A stretch of DNA of 64,000 bases, taken from assembly GCF_000017165.1 (NCBI RefSeq), contig NC_009634.1, forward strand, positions 1,286,552 to 1,350,551, given 5' to 3'. The notes under the pieces are model-generated. The model was not told the DNA's origin. It did no database searches and was given only the letters and a program-made list of their open reading frames with translations. How positions within the stretch are numbered: position 1 is the first letter of the stretch; every line of letters starts with the position of its first letter. The translations under genes were made by a program, and so were the position numbers. Shown piece by piece: positions 15,319 through 25,587 of this stretch. This DNA comes from Methanococcus vannielii SB. GTDB lineage: Archaea; AGJL01; Methanococci; Methanococcales; Methanococcaceae.

Positions 15319-16248
15319 ATGTTAGAAAGTATATTAAAAAACACTTCTGAAATAGTGTCAATTGAAGAAATGAATGAACTTTTAAAAAAAGAAGGCGAAA
15401 AAATTGCATACATCGGATTTGAACCTAGTGGAAAGATTCATTTGGGCCACTATCTTCAAATAAAAAAAATGATAGATTTACAAAAGGCAGGATTTAAAAT
15501 AATTATTTTGCTCGCAGATTTACATGCTTACCTAAACCAGAAAGGCACGATGGAAGAAATAAGGGCATTAGGGGAAGAAAATAAAAAAGCATTTGAATCA
15601 ATGGGCCTTATTGCAGATTACGTTTACGGAAGCGAATTTCAATTAAATGAAGAATATACTATCGATGTATATAAATTAGCTCTTGCTACAACACTAAACC
15701 GTGCAAAAAGGAGTATGGAAGTAATTGCAAGAGAAGATGAAAACCCAAAAGTTGCAAGCGTAGTCTACCCTTTAATGCAGGTAAACGATATAAAACATTT
15801 AAATGTCGATGTTGCAGTCGGAGGAATGGAGCAGAGAAAAATCCATATGCTTTCAAGAGAGATTTTGCCGAATATGGGTTATAAGGCACCAATATGTATC
15901 CACAACCCCATATTAACGGGACTTGATGGCGAAGGAAAAATGTCTTCTTCAAAGGGAAATTTAATTGCAGTTGATGACGATGAAGTAACTATAAAAAATA
16001 AACTTAAAAATGCGTTTTGTCCAATGAAGGAAGTCTTTGGAAACCCTGTTCTCGAAATTGCAAGGTATTACTTGGATTATCCTGTAAATATAAACCGACC
16101 TGAAAAATATGGTGGAAATTTGGTTTTAAATAACTATGGTGAATTAGAAACTGCATATATTGAAGGTCTTCACCCGATGGATGTTAAAACTCTTGTTGCA
16201 GAACAACTGATTGAAATTTTAAATCCTATTCGAGAAAAAATTAAATAA
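15319..16248 (+). CDS. tyrS: Tyrosyl-tRNA synthetase
   Basis: The 309-residue class I synthetase has the HIGH-type motif [15 protein letters not shown] near residue 35 and the KMSKS-type motif GKMSSSKGN near residue 205. The tyrosine-pocket region reads [24 protein letters not shown] (in parts). It is short, lacking a bacterial S4 domain, as expected for the archaeal form. An in-frame ATG exists at 15289, but the ATG at 15319 aligns with known archaeal TyrRS starts ([14 protein letters not shown]). The MscS channel gene follows 23 bases later. Confidence 0.95.
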
Positions 16249-16271
16249 AAAAATTAAATAATAGTGGAAAA

Positions 16272-17330
16272 ATGATATTAGATGTAATTTACCAAGGGAA
16301 TACACTTCATTCTTACTTTATTTTTTTAATTTTCATGTTTTTCGGAATATTTTTTGGAAAATTATCCTATATTGTAATAAACAAATACGTGAAAACATTT
16401 ACTAAAAAAACAAAGACAAAACTTGATGATATATTTTTGAATGCTATTGAATTTCCAATTATAATTGTATTATTCGTGATATTTACTCATTATGGATTAA
16501 ATAATCTTGTTTTACAGGATTCAGTATATTTTTGGATTAATGAGTCTTTAAAAGTTGCATTAACGTTTGCAGGCATAATTTTTACAATTAAAATAGTAGA
16601 TGATATCCTTTTAAACTATATGCTACCTTTAGTTGAAAAATCAGAAAATAAACTTGATGACCAGTTACTACCGATATTTAGGAAATTATTAAAGATATTT
16701 ATATTTTTATCAGGAATTCTTTTGATACTTTCAAATATCGGGTACAATATTTCTGCCCTTCTTACGGGACTCGGTATAGGCGGTCTTGCAGTAGCACTTG
16801 CTGCAAAAGATACAATTGAAAACTTTATTGCTGGAATTCTAATAATAATTGATAGGCCTTTTACATTAGGCGACTGGATAAAATGGGGTAATCAGGAAGG
16901 TATTATCGAAGAAGTTGGAATTCGAAGCACAAGGATAAGGTCTTTTGGTGACACCCTAATAACAGTTCCAAATGCAAGGATAATCCAAGCAGAAATAGAA
17001 AACTTTTCTGCAAGGCGAAAAAGACAGGTAAAAACTACAATAGGCCTTACTTATGATACCCCGGTAGAAAAGGTAGAACTTGCAAAAGAAATAATTAAAG
17101 ATATATTAACTGAACATCATGGTGTTTTAGATCCAATAAGGGTTTCTTTTGTAGAATTTAGTAGTTTTTCACTTGATTTACGGGTTGAATATTTTATAAG
17201 GGATTTTGGATTTGATTTTTACTTAAATACAAAAGATGAAGTTAATTTAAAGATAAAAGAAAGATTTAATCGTGAAAAAATTGAGTTTGCATTCCCAACT
17301 CAAACGATATATTATAAAAAAGATGATTAA
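16272..17330 (+). CDS. MscS-family mechanosensitive ion channel
   Basis: The 352-residue membrane protein has about five hydrophobic segments in residues 1-190, the last being the pore helix with GLGIGGLAVALAAKDTIENF. After it comes the beta domain with RSFGDTLITVPNARI, the signature of MscS channels, and a C-terminal alpha-beta domain. It releases solutes on hypo-osmotic shock. The gene follows tyrS directly on the same strand and may be cotranscribed. Confidence 0.92.
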   Translation: MILDVIYQGNTLHSYFIFLIFMFFGIFFGKLSYIVINKYVKTFTKKTKTKLDDIFLNAIEFPIIIVLFVIFTHYGLNNLVLQDSVYFWINESLKVALTFAGIIFTIKIVDDILLNYMLPLVEKSENKLDDQLLPIFRKLLKIFIFLSGILLILSNIGYNISALLTGLGIGGLAVALAAKDTIENFIAGILIIIDRPFTLGDWIKWGNQEGIIEEVGIRSTRIRSFGDTLITVPNARIIQAEIENFSARRKRQVKTTIGLTYDTPVEKVELAKEIIKDILTEHHGVLDPIRVSFVEFSSFSLDLRVEYFIRDFGFDFYLNTKDEVNLKIKERFNREKIEFAFPTQTIYYKKDD

Positions 17331-17438
17331 CTCCTAAATTTAATTTTTTAATGTATTTTAAAATAAAAATATTAATTTTTTAAGTTATTTTTTTAAATTA
17401 GTTAGGTATATATCATCAATCAGAAATTTAATCAATAT

Positions 17439-18077
17439 TTATCTTACAACCATTAAAATACCATCAAGGGCCATCTGGATTGAAATTGCAGTAAGCACAA
17501 GACCCATCATTTTTGTAAGAATCTTAAACCCTATTTTTCCAATAGTTTTTTCAAGGTCTTTTGAAAACTTAAGTACGAAGTAAGAAAATATTATACAAAG
17601 TGCTATTGCAATTACAACCGAAATTTTACTGTCAAAATCCTGAGATTGTGCCATCATTGCAATAACGGTACTTATTGAGCCAGGGCCCGTAAAAAGGGGA
17701 ACTGTAAGTGGAATTATTGCAATTTCATTTAATTCTTCGATATTTTCGCAAGTTTTTATCTGAGATTCTAATTTTGGGGCTTTTTCAACCTTTGAGGTAT
17801 TTCCTTGAATCATATCGAGTGCAATGAGGAATAATAAAACTCCTCCAGTTATTTTGATTGCAGGAATTGAAATTCCAAAAAATGAGATTATCTGGTTTCC
17901 AAGAAGTGCAAATGTCATCAATATAATGAAAGATGCAATCATGGATTTCCTAATTACTTTTAGTTTTTCAACCTTTGAATAATGGCTTGTAAGGCATAAA
18001 TATGAAGGAATTACTCCAAAAGGGTTTAGTATTGCAAACAGTGAAGTGAATGTTAAAATTGTGAAGTGAATGTCCAT
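17439..18077 (-). CDS. MarC-family integral membrane protein
   Basis: The 212-residue protein has about six hydrophobic segments and the family motifs FAILNPFGVIPSYL (residues 14-27) and PLTVPLFTGPGSISTVI (about 122-138). MarC proteins are multi-pass inner-membrane proteins of uncertain transport role. The ATG follows a GTGAAAAT site. The gene is convergent with MscS and 24 bases downstream of the unrecognised 18102-18818 gene. Confidence 0.88.
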   Translation of the reverse strand: MDIHFTILTFTSLFAILNPFGVIPSYLCLTSHYSKVEKLKVIRKSMIASFIILMTFALLGNQIISFFGISIPAIKITGGVLLFLIALDMIQGNTSKVEKAPKLESQIKTCENIEELNEIAIIPLTVPLFTGPGSISTVIAMMAQSQDFDSKISVVIAIALCIIFSYFVLKFSKDLEKTIGKIGFKILTKMMGLVLTAISIQMALDGILMVVR

Positions 18078-18101
18078 ATTTTCACATCTAATACGTTTTT
18101 C

Positions 18102-18818
18102 TTAAGGTAAATAATTTTTTCTTTTAATACCGGGATAAAGGTCGATAGAGTTCCCATTTAAAAATGCAGACATTGTGTATATTACTCCCGGAGGTAAAAT
18201 GTTTGTTGGAGAACCTTTCTCAACGAAATAAACGTTTTCAAACCCCAATAAACCGCCATAGATAAGTCCTGCAATTTTTGAAAGGTCGTTTACGTTTTTA
18301 AGCGTAATTATAACAACTGGATCATCAGTGGTAGCTCCGGAATACCCTATTCCTGGAATTTCCTTAGGATATTTCGAAACGCTTGTAGAAGTGTCGTAGC
18401 CAAATTTTTGCCCGATTTCTTCGACAAAAAGAGCTGCATTATTTACAAAACTCTCCCCGCAATACGTATCAAAACTTACTATTATTGAATCCCCATATTC
18501 AGAATTGGTTTTTGCAATGGCGTAAGAAACACCTTCCCCTGCATCTTCAGGAGTATTTGATACCCCATTTAAATCTTCAAATCCTTCAGCATGCTTATGT
18601 AGCAATTTAAACACAATTTTATTTACTAATTCTATCTTATCTTCTGAAAGAAACGAAGATATTACTATATCGTCCCCAGTAACATTTGAAATAGTTGATT
18701 TTACGCCTAATTTTGAAAATTCTACTTGAAGTTCTCGCTCAATTTTTTCATTAACGACCGGATTAGTTTCAACGTCATTTGAAGAGATATCTACGCTTAT
18801 TGAGGAAATATACTTCAT
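18102..18818 (-). CDS. Conserved hypothetical protein translationally coupled to truA
   Basis: I do not recognise the family. The 238-residue protein is acidic and has no membrane segment or signal peptide. Noticeable parts are PEDAGEGVSYAIAK (about residue 90), GIGYSGATTDDPVVIITL (about 165) and the Pro-rich end SPTNILPPGVIY. The shape suggests an alpha-beta fold with Gly-rich loops. Its ATG overlaps the truA stop by four bases (ATGA) after a GGTGAG site, so the two are coupled. A link to tRNA modification is inference from position. Confidence 0.8.
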   Translation of the reverse strand: MKYISSISVDISSNDVETNPVVNEKIERELQVEFSKLGVKSTISNVTGDDIVISSFLSEDKIELVNKIVFKLLHKHAEGFEDLNGVSNTPEDAGEGVSYAIAKTNSEYGDSIIVSFDTYCGESFVNNAALFVEEIGQKFGYDTSTSVSKYPKEIPGIGYSGATTDDPVVIITLKNVNDLSKIAGLIYGGLLGFENVYFVEKGSPTNILPPGVIYTMSAFLNGNSIDLYPGIKRKNYLP

Positions 18819-19612
18819 AAACTCACCTGATTTTTGGATAGCATGGTTTTTGAAAGACCCATATTCATGGAATGGTTGTTTAGGGACTTTTTAAAATACT
18901 GATCAAATTTTTTAACCGTATATTCATCAATTTTAAATTCAGTATTCGTTTTAACATCGACGAGTATTAAACCTTCTGCACTTGCAGGTTGAACTCCCAT
19001 TCTTACATCCCTATCCAATAAATCATCAATGAATTTTTCAAACTCTTTGTATTTGCTTAATCCAACATTAGAAAGAAGCCTTACAATCTTTCGAACCATG
19101 TTCCATAAAAAGCTCTTTCCAAAAATTTCAATGGTTATAAAATACTCATTTTTAGCAATTTTAATATTATAAATCGTTCTTATGGGACTTCTGTTCTTAG
19201 TTTTATCTCTTTTTGATAGATTATGGAAAGAATGCGTTCCAATTAATTTTTCCGATGCCTTTTTCATTAATTCAATGTCTTGACCCGTATTTGGGAGAAT
19301 ATATCGATAATGTCGATATTTTACATCGGGAAGCTCTTTTAGTTCATTAAAACCCAGTATCCAGATTCCGTGTTTATGTAATTTCGAGTAAATTCTTGAA
19401 AGCACTGGTTTTTCAGTTATATTGTAAACAATATAGTTTCCAAGTGCGGATACCCCTAAATCAGTCCTTCCACCATATGAGATAGGTATTTCACCTTCTT
19501 TTAAATAACCGCACTCTAAAAGTGTATCCGTAATCTTATCACATACCGTATTTCTATGGGGTTGGGATTGAAAGCTGTAACGTCCATCATACGCAATTTT
19601 GAATATATACAT
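18815..19612 (-). CDS. truA: tRNA pseudouridine synthase A
   Basis: The 265-residue protein has the catalytic motif GRTDLGVSALGNYIVY (Asp near residue 48), together with the later FGKSFLWNMVRKIVRLL segment that is conserved in TruA. The enzyme makes pseudouridine in the anticodon arm of tRNAs. It is a slightly shortened archaeal form. The ATG follows a GTGAT site, and the stop overlaps the next gene. Confidence 0.92.
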   Translation of the reverse strand: MYIFKIAYDGRYSFQSQPHRNTVCDKITDTLLECGYLKEGEIPISYGGRTDLGVSALGNYIVYNITEKPVLSRIYSKLHKHGIWILGFNELKELPDVKYRHYRYILPNTGQDIELMKKASEKLIGTHSFHNLSKRDKTKNRSPIRTIYNIKIAKNEYFITIEIFGKSFLWNMVRKIVRLLSNVGLSKYKEFEKFIDDLLDRDVRMGVQPASAEGLILVDVKTNTEFKIDEYTVKKFDQYFKKSLNNHSMNMGLSKTMLSKNQVSL

Positions 19613-19797
19613 TTTATCACGATTAATTAGGAATTTTGGCTTCGAAGTGTCCTTTTTTGTATGGTTTTCATATATATAAATTTTTGGAGGACTTTTTAAT
19701 GTTGCACAATTAAAATTTTTAAAAATGTTTAAATTTTAATAAGTTATAAATTACTTTAAATTTTAGTTTAGAATATTTAAAATTATAGTTGAGTGTT

Positions 19798-21015
19798 ATG
19801 ACAAAAGTACTTGTAATCGACCCTAAGATAGCCGGAATTTCAGGAGATATGTTTATATCCTCTTTAATTGCCCTTACGGGCTCTTATGAACTGGTTGACA
19901 TGGTAGCGCATGAATTGAATCAACTTAAGTGCTGTAATTCATTTAGTGTAGCAGTTTTAGATGAGAAAGTAAATGGTATTTCTTCTAAAGAGCTTGAAAT
20001 TCAAATTGATTCTGATACTATCGAGAATCCTGATGAATTAAAGGATACAATTATTAATATTTCAAAAAATTTAAAAATGAGGGAAAAGTCTATAAAATTA
20101 TGTGAAAATATAATAAATGATCTAATATTTGCAGAAAAAAAGCTTCACGGGGATAAATTTCATTTACACGAGATTTCCTCTATTGACACAGTATTTGACA
20201 TAGTCTGTTCAATACTTATTCTTGAAAGAAACGGATATTTAGATGGAAAAATATATTCCACATGCCCTTCAATTGGGAATGGCAGGATTAAAATGGCCCA
20301 TGGAATCATTCCAAGCCCCGCTCCTGCAACACTTGAAATTTTATGCAAATATAACATAAAATGTTCAAAACTAGATTTAGAATACGAACTTTTAACACCT
20401 ACTGGAATAGCCATACTTTCAAATATTACCGATGAATTTTTAGATTCTTACCCGGAAATTATTTTTTTAAAAACGGGATATGGCTCTGGAAAACGGAGAA
20501 TGGGGGACTTTCCAAACGTTTTACGAATTATTGAAGGAAAGACGGATGAAAAAATAATTGAAAAAACAATAATGCTTGAAACTAACATTGACGATATTTC
20601 AGCAGAAATAATATCTTATGCTACCGAGCGGCTTTTAAATGAAGGTGCATCTGATGTATTTATCACCCCTACATTTGGAAAGAAAAATAGGCATGGAACA
20701 ATGATTTCAGTAATTTGTCCATATACAAACTTTGAAAAATTTGTTAAAATTATAATGGAGGAAACCGGAACTCTGGGAGTTAGGATTAACCATTATGATA
20801 AAATTAGGGCAAAAAGAAAGTCTGAAAAAGTATTTATAACATTAAATAATTGTAAATTTGAGTTTGATGTTAAAATATCAGAATTAAATGGGAATATTAT
20901 AAATATAAAACCAGAATTTGAAGATTTAAAAAAAATAGCTAAAAAGTTAAACATTCCTTTAAGGGAAGTTTTAAAATATGCAAATATTGAAATAAATAAA
21001 ACTTATGGTTTTTAA
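19798..21015 (+). CDS. larC: Nickel-pincer cofactor protein LarC
   Basis: The 405-residue protein starts MTKVLVIDPKIAGISGDMF. It contains YELLTPTGIAIL and ETNIDDISAEIISYATERL, which are LarC (UPF0272) signatures, with FGKKNRHGTMISV following. LarC inserts nickel into the pyridinium dithiocarboxylate cofactor of lactate racemase-type enzymes; in methanogens its partner is often unclear. No larB, larE or larA lies in the window. An in-frame TTG exists nine bases upstream; the ATG is preferred. The gap 19613-19797 is AT-rich and holds only promoter-like sequence. Confidence 0.9.
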   Translation: MTKVLVIDPKIAGISGDMFISSLIALTGSYELVDMVAHELNQLKCCNSFSVAVLDEKVNGISSKELEIQIDSDTIENPDELKDTIINISKNLKMREKSIKLCENIINDLIFAEKKLHGDKFHLHEISSIDTVFDIVCSILILERNGYLDGKIYSTCPSIGNGRIKMAHGIIPSPAPATLEILCKYNIKCSKLDLEYELLTPTGIAILSNITDEFLDSYPEIIFLKTGYGSGKRRMGDFPNVLRIIEGKTDEKIIEKTIMLETNIDDISAEIISYATERLLNEGASDVFITPTFGKKNRHGTMISVICPYTNFEKFVKIIMEETGTLGVRINHYDKIRAKRKSEKVFITLNNCKFEFDVKISELNGNIINIKPEFEDLKKIAKKLNIPLREVLKYANIEINKTYGF

Positions 21016-21079
21016 GGTTTTAATGCAGGATTATGTACTAACTTTAGCACTTAATTATTATTTAGGTACTTAATTTTAA

Positions 21080-21736
21080 TTACCAGACTTTTAAATCAAT
21101 TCCCTCAATTAAGACCCTATTTCCTTCTACCTCTACAACTACTCCACTATGCACTTTTTGCATCATACAGTGCGTCGGAATAAATTTAACGGTTTTTCCA
21201 ACTTCAGGAGGTTTTCCTCTATAAATACCTTCAAATGCAGCTATAAGTGCAATTCCTACTTCTTTATACTCTTTTTTTGAATCCGAAAATCGATTACATG
21301 GCCCTTCAAGATGTACTACGTACATTCCATGGCTTTCACCTATAATCTCTGCAAAATGCGGTATGGGGCATGCAAGAGGCCGATATTTTATGTGGTCACC
21401 CATTTTTATAGGTGTTTTTGAAAGTATTATTAAAGTTTCCCTACATGAATGCTCTTTTGGAAGCGGATCTAATAAAAAATCTGCCTCATATCCATCAAGA
21501 AGTCCTTTTAATTTACCGCTACTGCATAATGGTACTTTAGGAGTCTCTTTTAAACTACCTTTTATATCGTTAATTTTTTGTAAATTGCCCTTAAATTCTT
21601 CTTTAAGTAGAAATGGACAGTCATTTACGGATTTTCCTTTAAGAATATCTTCTGCAAAAGTATCGCATCTTTTGTATCCGCAAGCCCCACAATTAAACCC
21701 TGGAAGCAGTTTTAAAATTTTTTTAACATTTTCCAT
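21080..21736 (-). CDS. 4Fe-4S domain protein in the comA operon
   Basis: The 218-residue protein begins with a PF04060-type Fe-S motif, GFNCGACGYKRC, then Cys after 'KSVND', which places four Cys (near residues 15, 18, 23 and 41) around one cluster. Further cysteines lie at ACPIPHF and EGPCNRFSD and near THCMMQKV. The C-terminus looks like a small beta barrel. An in-frame ATG lies 30 bases upstream, but the ATG at 21736 has GGTGA and gives MENVKKILKLLPGFNC. The gene starts inside the stop region of the GTPase gene (ATG one base after TAG). It is the last gene of a four-gene operon with comA. Function unknown. Confidence 0.85.
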   Translation of the reverse strand: MENVKKILKLLPGFNCGACGYKRCDTFAEDILKGKSVNDCPFLLKEEFKGNLQKINDIKGSLKETPKVPLCSSGKLKGLLDGYEADFLLDPLPKEHSCRETLIILSKTPIKMGDHIKYRPLACPIPHFAEIIGESHGMYVVHLEGPCNRFSDSKKEYKEVGIALIAAFEGIYRGKPPEVGKTVKFIPTHCMMQKVHSGVVVEVEGNRVLIEGIDLKVW

Positions 21737-21737
21737 A

Positions 21738-22442
21738 CTATTCACCAATATATTTGGTAAAACCATCTATTCTTCTTAAAACGCCTCTATGGTGTTTTTT
21801 AGCAACTTTTGTTTCGCCTACGCACAATGTACAGACACAAAGTGGGGCACTATGCCTTAATTCTTCGTTTTCTAAATCGGATAGTTCTTTTGCAACAATG
21901 ATTTCTTCTGAAACTTCTCCACATCCTTGGCCACTAAGTCCGTTAACATCATGTATTGTACATTTTGGATTCATTTCAAGAACTCTTTCCCTAAAAACTT
22001 CCCTTTCAGCTTGAGATATTATATCTCCCTTAGTGATTGCAACAATATCCGCACTTGTTAAAAATGGACCTACTTTTCTTGGAGTATTTGGGCCAGATGT
22101 AGCGTCAATTACGCAAATTCCAAGGCTATTTTTTGTATATGGGGCACACCTATGGCAAAGTCCGGCGGTTTCAATAATTAATGTGTCAACATTTTGATTT
22201 TTTGCCCAATCTGCCATTTCTTCAATATTATATATTGCAAAATGGTCAGGACACATGTCTTTACTTAACCCGATTAAGGTTGGAATTCCTAATTTACCGT
22301 ATCTTTTGTCATCGTCAGTATATAAGCAATCAACTTTAACTACAGCAGGTTTTTTACCTTTATTTATAAGCTGTTTTATAGTATGGATCATTACTGAAGT
22401 TTTTCCAGCTCCAGGGGTTCCCGCAACAATTACCATCTTCAT
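21738..22442 (-). CDS. HypB/CooC-like P-loop GTPase or ATPase with cysteine motifs
   Basis: The 234-residue protein starts [20 protein letters not shown] with a clear Walker A. A switch-like [15 protein letters not shown] carries two Cys, TKGD serves as a G4-type motif, and the C-terminus holds CVCTLCVG. These cysteine pairs resemble metal-binding sites of nickel-inserting GTPases, but it is not hypB itself. The ATG at 22442 has a TGTGAAATA site; a longer in-frame start at 22493 would overlap the ABC gene and is less likely. It lies between the ABC ATPase and Fe-S genes. A role in cofactor insertion is inference. Confidence 0.82.
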   Translation of the reverse strand: MKMVIVAGTPGAGKTSVMIHTIKQLINKGKKPAVVKVDCLYTDDDKRYGKLGIPTLIGLSKDMCPDHFAIYNIEEMADWAKNQNVDTLIIETAGLCHRCAPYTKNSLGICVIDATSGPNTPRKVGPFLTSADIVAITKGDIISQAEREVFRERVLEMNPKCTIHDVNGLSGQGCGEVSEEIIVAKELSDLENEELRHSAPLCVCTLCVGETKVAKKHHRGVLRRIDGFTKYIGE

Positions 22443-22461
22443 TATTTCACATCCGTAAATA

Positions 22462-23250
22462 TTATTCAAGTACTTTCTGAGCTTTAATATCATTTAAACT
22501 AAGTTTTTGGCCGTGCCTTACTTTTTCCCTCATTGAAAGCATCCAACTGTCGATATTACTTAATTTTTTTGAAACTTCCTTTTCTTCATCCGTAGTTTCA
22601 ATAATTTCCATCATTCCACCGTTTTTCATAACTACTCGTCTTGTAGTCATCAAAGCAAGAACTGGGTCATGGGTAATTACCATCACGATTTTACCATATC
22701 CTGAAAGAAGTTCAAGTGCTTCATGCTTTTTAATTCCTGCATTTTCAATTTCATCAATTAATACAATCGGTGAATCACTAATTACTGCTACATCTGCAAC
22801 CATAAGACTTCTAGACTGCCCCCCGCTTAGAATTGTTAAGTTGTAGTCTTTTTTAATCGGTTCACCGGTAAGATTGTTTGCTAAATCAATTACTTTTTCA
22901 ACAATGCCTTCAGAAGTAATACCTCTACTTTTTGCATGCATTATAAGGAATTCTTCAACAGTCATGTCTGCTAAAAAGTTCATGTTTTGTGAAAGTTGTG
23001 CAATTCTTCTTTTTCTAGGATTTCTCCTCATTTCAGTTTCAGGAATTTCGCCATTTATCAATATTTTTCTTTTTGAAGGAGTATCGCCTTGTGAAAGCTG
23101 TTCGATATCACTTATTAAATTAGATTTTCCACTTCCAGTTGGCCCGACTACCCCAAAAATCTCTCCTCGCTTAACAATAAGTTCTTTAACGTTTTCTGAT
23201 TCTCCACACTTATTAACTCCGCCAATTATTTTTATTTCTTTGATATCCAT
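22462..23250 (-). CDS. ABC-type ATPase without membrane partner, comA operon
   Basis: The 262-residue protein has Walker [14 protein letters not shown]-loop region, signature [16 protein letters not shown], a Walker [13 protein letters not shown] and H-loop VITHDP. The Walker B reads IDEIENAG rather than the common LDEPTxxLD, and no permease gene is near, so this is unlikely to be a plain transporter. The gene is 18 bases after comA and 19 bases before the GTPase gene. Soluble ABC ATPases of this sort act in complexes; the partner may be the two genes that follow. Confidence 0.85.
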   Translation of the reverse strand: MDIKEIKIIGGVNKCGESENVKELIVKRGEIFGVVGPTGSGKSNLISDIEQLSQGDTPSKRKILINGEIPETEMRRNPRKRRIAQLSQNMNFLADMTVEEFLIMHAKSRGITSEGIVEKVIDLANNLTGEPIKKDYNLTILSGGQSRSLMVADVAVISDSPIVLIDEIENAGIKKHEALELLSGYGKIVMVITHDPVLALMTTRRVVMKNGGMMEIIETTDEEKEVSKKLSNIDSWMLSMREKVRHGQKLSLNDIKAQKVLE

Positions 23251-23268
23251 AATACCACGCTCTTTAAA

Positions 23269-24024
23269 TTAACTTTTTAAAAAAGTATCTCCTCTTAATC
23301 CTTTTCTAAGCGTTTCAAGAGAAATAACCTCCTCAAAAGATATATTTCCTAAATTTACTCCATTTCCAAATCGAAGTATAAAATCAACTTGCTGATTTTT
23401 ATTTGGTGCTTCAAAGATTATTTTATTAACTGGAACGTTTTCAGCCAGTATTTCAAGTTCTTCCTTTTTTAAATTTCCTTTATCGTCAAATAAGCCTATA
23501 GATTTACCACTTTCTCTACCTTCAATAATTACGAAATCGGCACCAGATTCAATATCCTTTTTTACGAGTTCAATTCTTTCTAATATTTCAAATTCACTGT
23601 CTTTTTCAATACTTTTTTTTCCAACTTCCGAAAGCACGATAAAACCGTATTCTTTTGCCATTTTTATTGCATAATCTTTATCTTTTGGATTTAAATCCAT
23701 TGATCCATCGGAAATTTCGATACATTCAAAACCTAAATTTTTACATTCAAGCAAATACTCTTCAAAAAATCCTTTTGAAAAGCAGTATTCAAAGAGAGTT
23801 CCACCTGGATACGTTTTAATCCCGTATTTTTTGTAACTTTTAATTTTTTCAGATACTATTTCTCGTTCCTGAACGGCACTTGTTCCCCAACCAAATTTAA
23901 TAAATGTAATGTATTTTCCACAAACCCTTAAATAATTGTCAATAAACTCTGGAGATTGCCCTTTATCGATTACCATCGTTTGTTCAGTGCCTGTTTTTAA
24001 CTTTAAAAAAGAAAATGCATTCAT
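23269..24024 (-). CDS. comA: Phosphosulfolactate synthase
   Basis: The 251-residue TIM-barrel protein contains MVIDKGQSPEF, KFGWGTSA and IEISDGSM near residue 120, which are ComA landmarks. It adds sulfite to phosphoenolpyruvate, the first step of coenzyme M synthesis in methanogens. The start ATG has a GTTGTGAA site. It heads the operon comA, ABC ATPase, GTPase, Fe-S protein. Its promoter region 24025-24260 is shared with the divergent hypE. comB, comC and comDE are not in the window. Confidence 0.92.
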   Translation of the reverse strand: MNAFSFLKLKTGTEQTMVIDKGQSPEFIDNYLRVCGKYITFIKFGWGTSAVQEREIVSEKIKSYKKYGIKTYPGGTLFEYCFSKGFFEEYLLECKNLGFECIEISDGSMDLNPKDKDYAIKMAKEYGFIVLSEVGKKSIEKDSEFEILERIELVKKDIESGADFVIIEGRESGKSIGLFDDKGNLKKEELEILAENVPVNKIIFEAPNKNQQVDFILRFGNGVNLGNISFEEVISLETLRKGLRGDTFLKS

Positions 24025-24260
24025 GGTTCACAACCTTTTTCTTATAAGGAAATACTTTTAAAATATATGTACTATAATCTAATTTTAAAATACTATGAGA
24101 ATAATATATTATATAATTTTTTATTTATTTTTGAAATTTAATTTCCAATAATGAAAAAAACGTAAAAACGTAAAAACTGTAAATCGCAATTAATAAAATA
24201 TAATAGTTCATAATATAAATGGTTCAAAAGTTCAGTTTAAGTTTTGGAGTTGGTTTTTCT

Positions 24261-25265
24261 ATGAAAATTACACGAATGCACGGTGCAGGCGGAACGGTAA
24301 TGCAAAAGTTAATTAAGGAAACAATACTGGGTAATTTAGAAAATACCTCAGTCAATGGTGGTATAGGTCTTGAATCACTTGATGATGCGTCAACAATTCC
24401 ATTAGGTGATAAAGAGATAGTTTTTACGGTTGACGGACATACTGTAAAACCCATATTTTTCCCAGGCGGAGATATTGGCAGGATTTCAGTTTGTGGAACG
24501 GTAAATGACCTTTCAGTAATGGGTGCAACGCCTATTGCCCTTTCTCTTTCAATAATCCTACCAGAAGGCTTTGATATTGAAAACCTTGATAAAATAATGA
24601 AATCAATAAATGAAGCCTGTAAGGAAGCAGAAGTTTCTGTAATTACGGGAGATACAAAAGTTTCAAACGTGGATGACATAATTATTTCTTCTGCAGGAAT
24701 AGGGATTGTAGGACTTGGAAATGCAGTAAGGGATTCGGGAATGAAAGAAGGAGACGTTATAATCGTTTCTGGAAATATTGGAGAACATGGATTGACAATC
24801 TTACTTACAAGAGAAGGATTTGAATTTGAATCAGAATTAAAATCAGACGTAGCCCCAATAAATGGCCTTGTAAAATCAGTTTTAGATGCTGGCTTTAAAA
24901 TTAATGCAATGAAAGACCCAACAAGAGGAGGACTTGCTGATTCATTAAATGAAATGGCAGAAAAAAGTGGTTTAGGAATACTAATTCACGAAGATAAGCT
25001 TCCAATAAGTAATGAAGTGCAATTTATCGGTGAAGCACTTGGGATTGATCCGTTAACTGTTGCAAATGAAGGTAAAGTTGTAATGGCAGTTAGGGCTGAA
25101 GATTCAGAAAAAATTTTGGAAATTTTAAAGATACACCCTCTTGGAAAAAATGCTAAGATTATTGGAACAGTCACATCTGAACACAAAGGCGTTTTAATGG
25201 AAACATTAGTTGGAAAAAGAATAGTAGATACTCCTTTGGGCGATCCAATTCCTAGAGTATGTTAA
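24261..25265 (+). CDS. hypE: Hydrogenase maturation protein HypE
   Basis: The 334-residue PurM-like protein starts MKITRMHGAGGTVMQKLI and ends DTPLGDPIPRVC. The C-terminal Cys in PRVC is the thiocarbamate carrier that becomes the cyanide ligand of NiFe hydrogenases. The motif GKVVMAV and the ATP-binding DDAS region match HypE. An in-frame ATG at 24219 would add 14 residues; the ATG at 24261 matches HypE starts. hypD (39846) and hypA (52764) are elsewhere in the window. Confidence 0.95.
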   Translation: MKITRMHGAGGTVMQKLIKETILGNLENTSVNGGIGLESLDDASTIPLGDKEIVFTVDGHTVKPIFFPGGDIGRISVCGTVNDLSVMGATPIALSLSIILPEGFDIENLDKIMKSINEACKEAEVSVITGDTKVSNVDDIIISSAGIGIVGLGNAVRDSGMKEGDVIIVSGNIGEHGLTILLTREGFEFESELKSDVAPINGLVKSVLDAGFKINAMKDPTRGGLADSLNEMAEKSGLGILIHEDKLPISNEVQFIGEALGIDPLTVANEGKVVMAVRAEDSEKILEILKIHPLGKNAKIIGTVTSEHKGVLMETLVGKRIVDTPLGDPIPRVC

Positions 25266-25295
25266 TTTAGAATTTAAATATTAAATAATTTTTAG

Positions 25296-25367
<72 letters not shown>

Positions 25368-25587
25368 TTAAAATAATATACTATTTTTTAAGGTCTTTTA
25401 GGACTATATTGATAAATTATTGTTATTTGTACAATTAATTATTTAAAAATGGTTTAATCCAAATTATTGCCACATTTAATAGTTTTTTTTGACAATAATC
25501 TATAATAAGGGCTTTTTATAAATTTAGAATTATGTAAGGCATGTAAATTTTGGATAAATTTTTCATGTTTATTCGGGGGTGGTTTTA

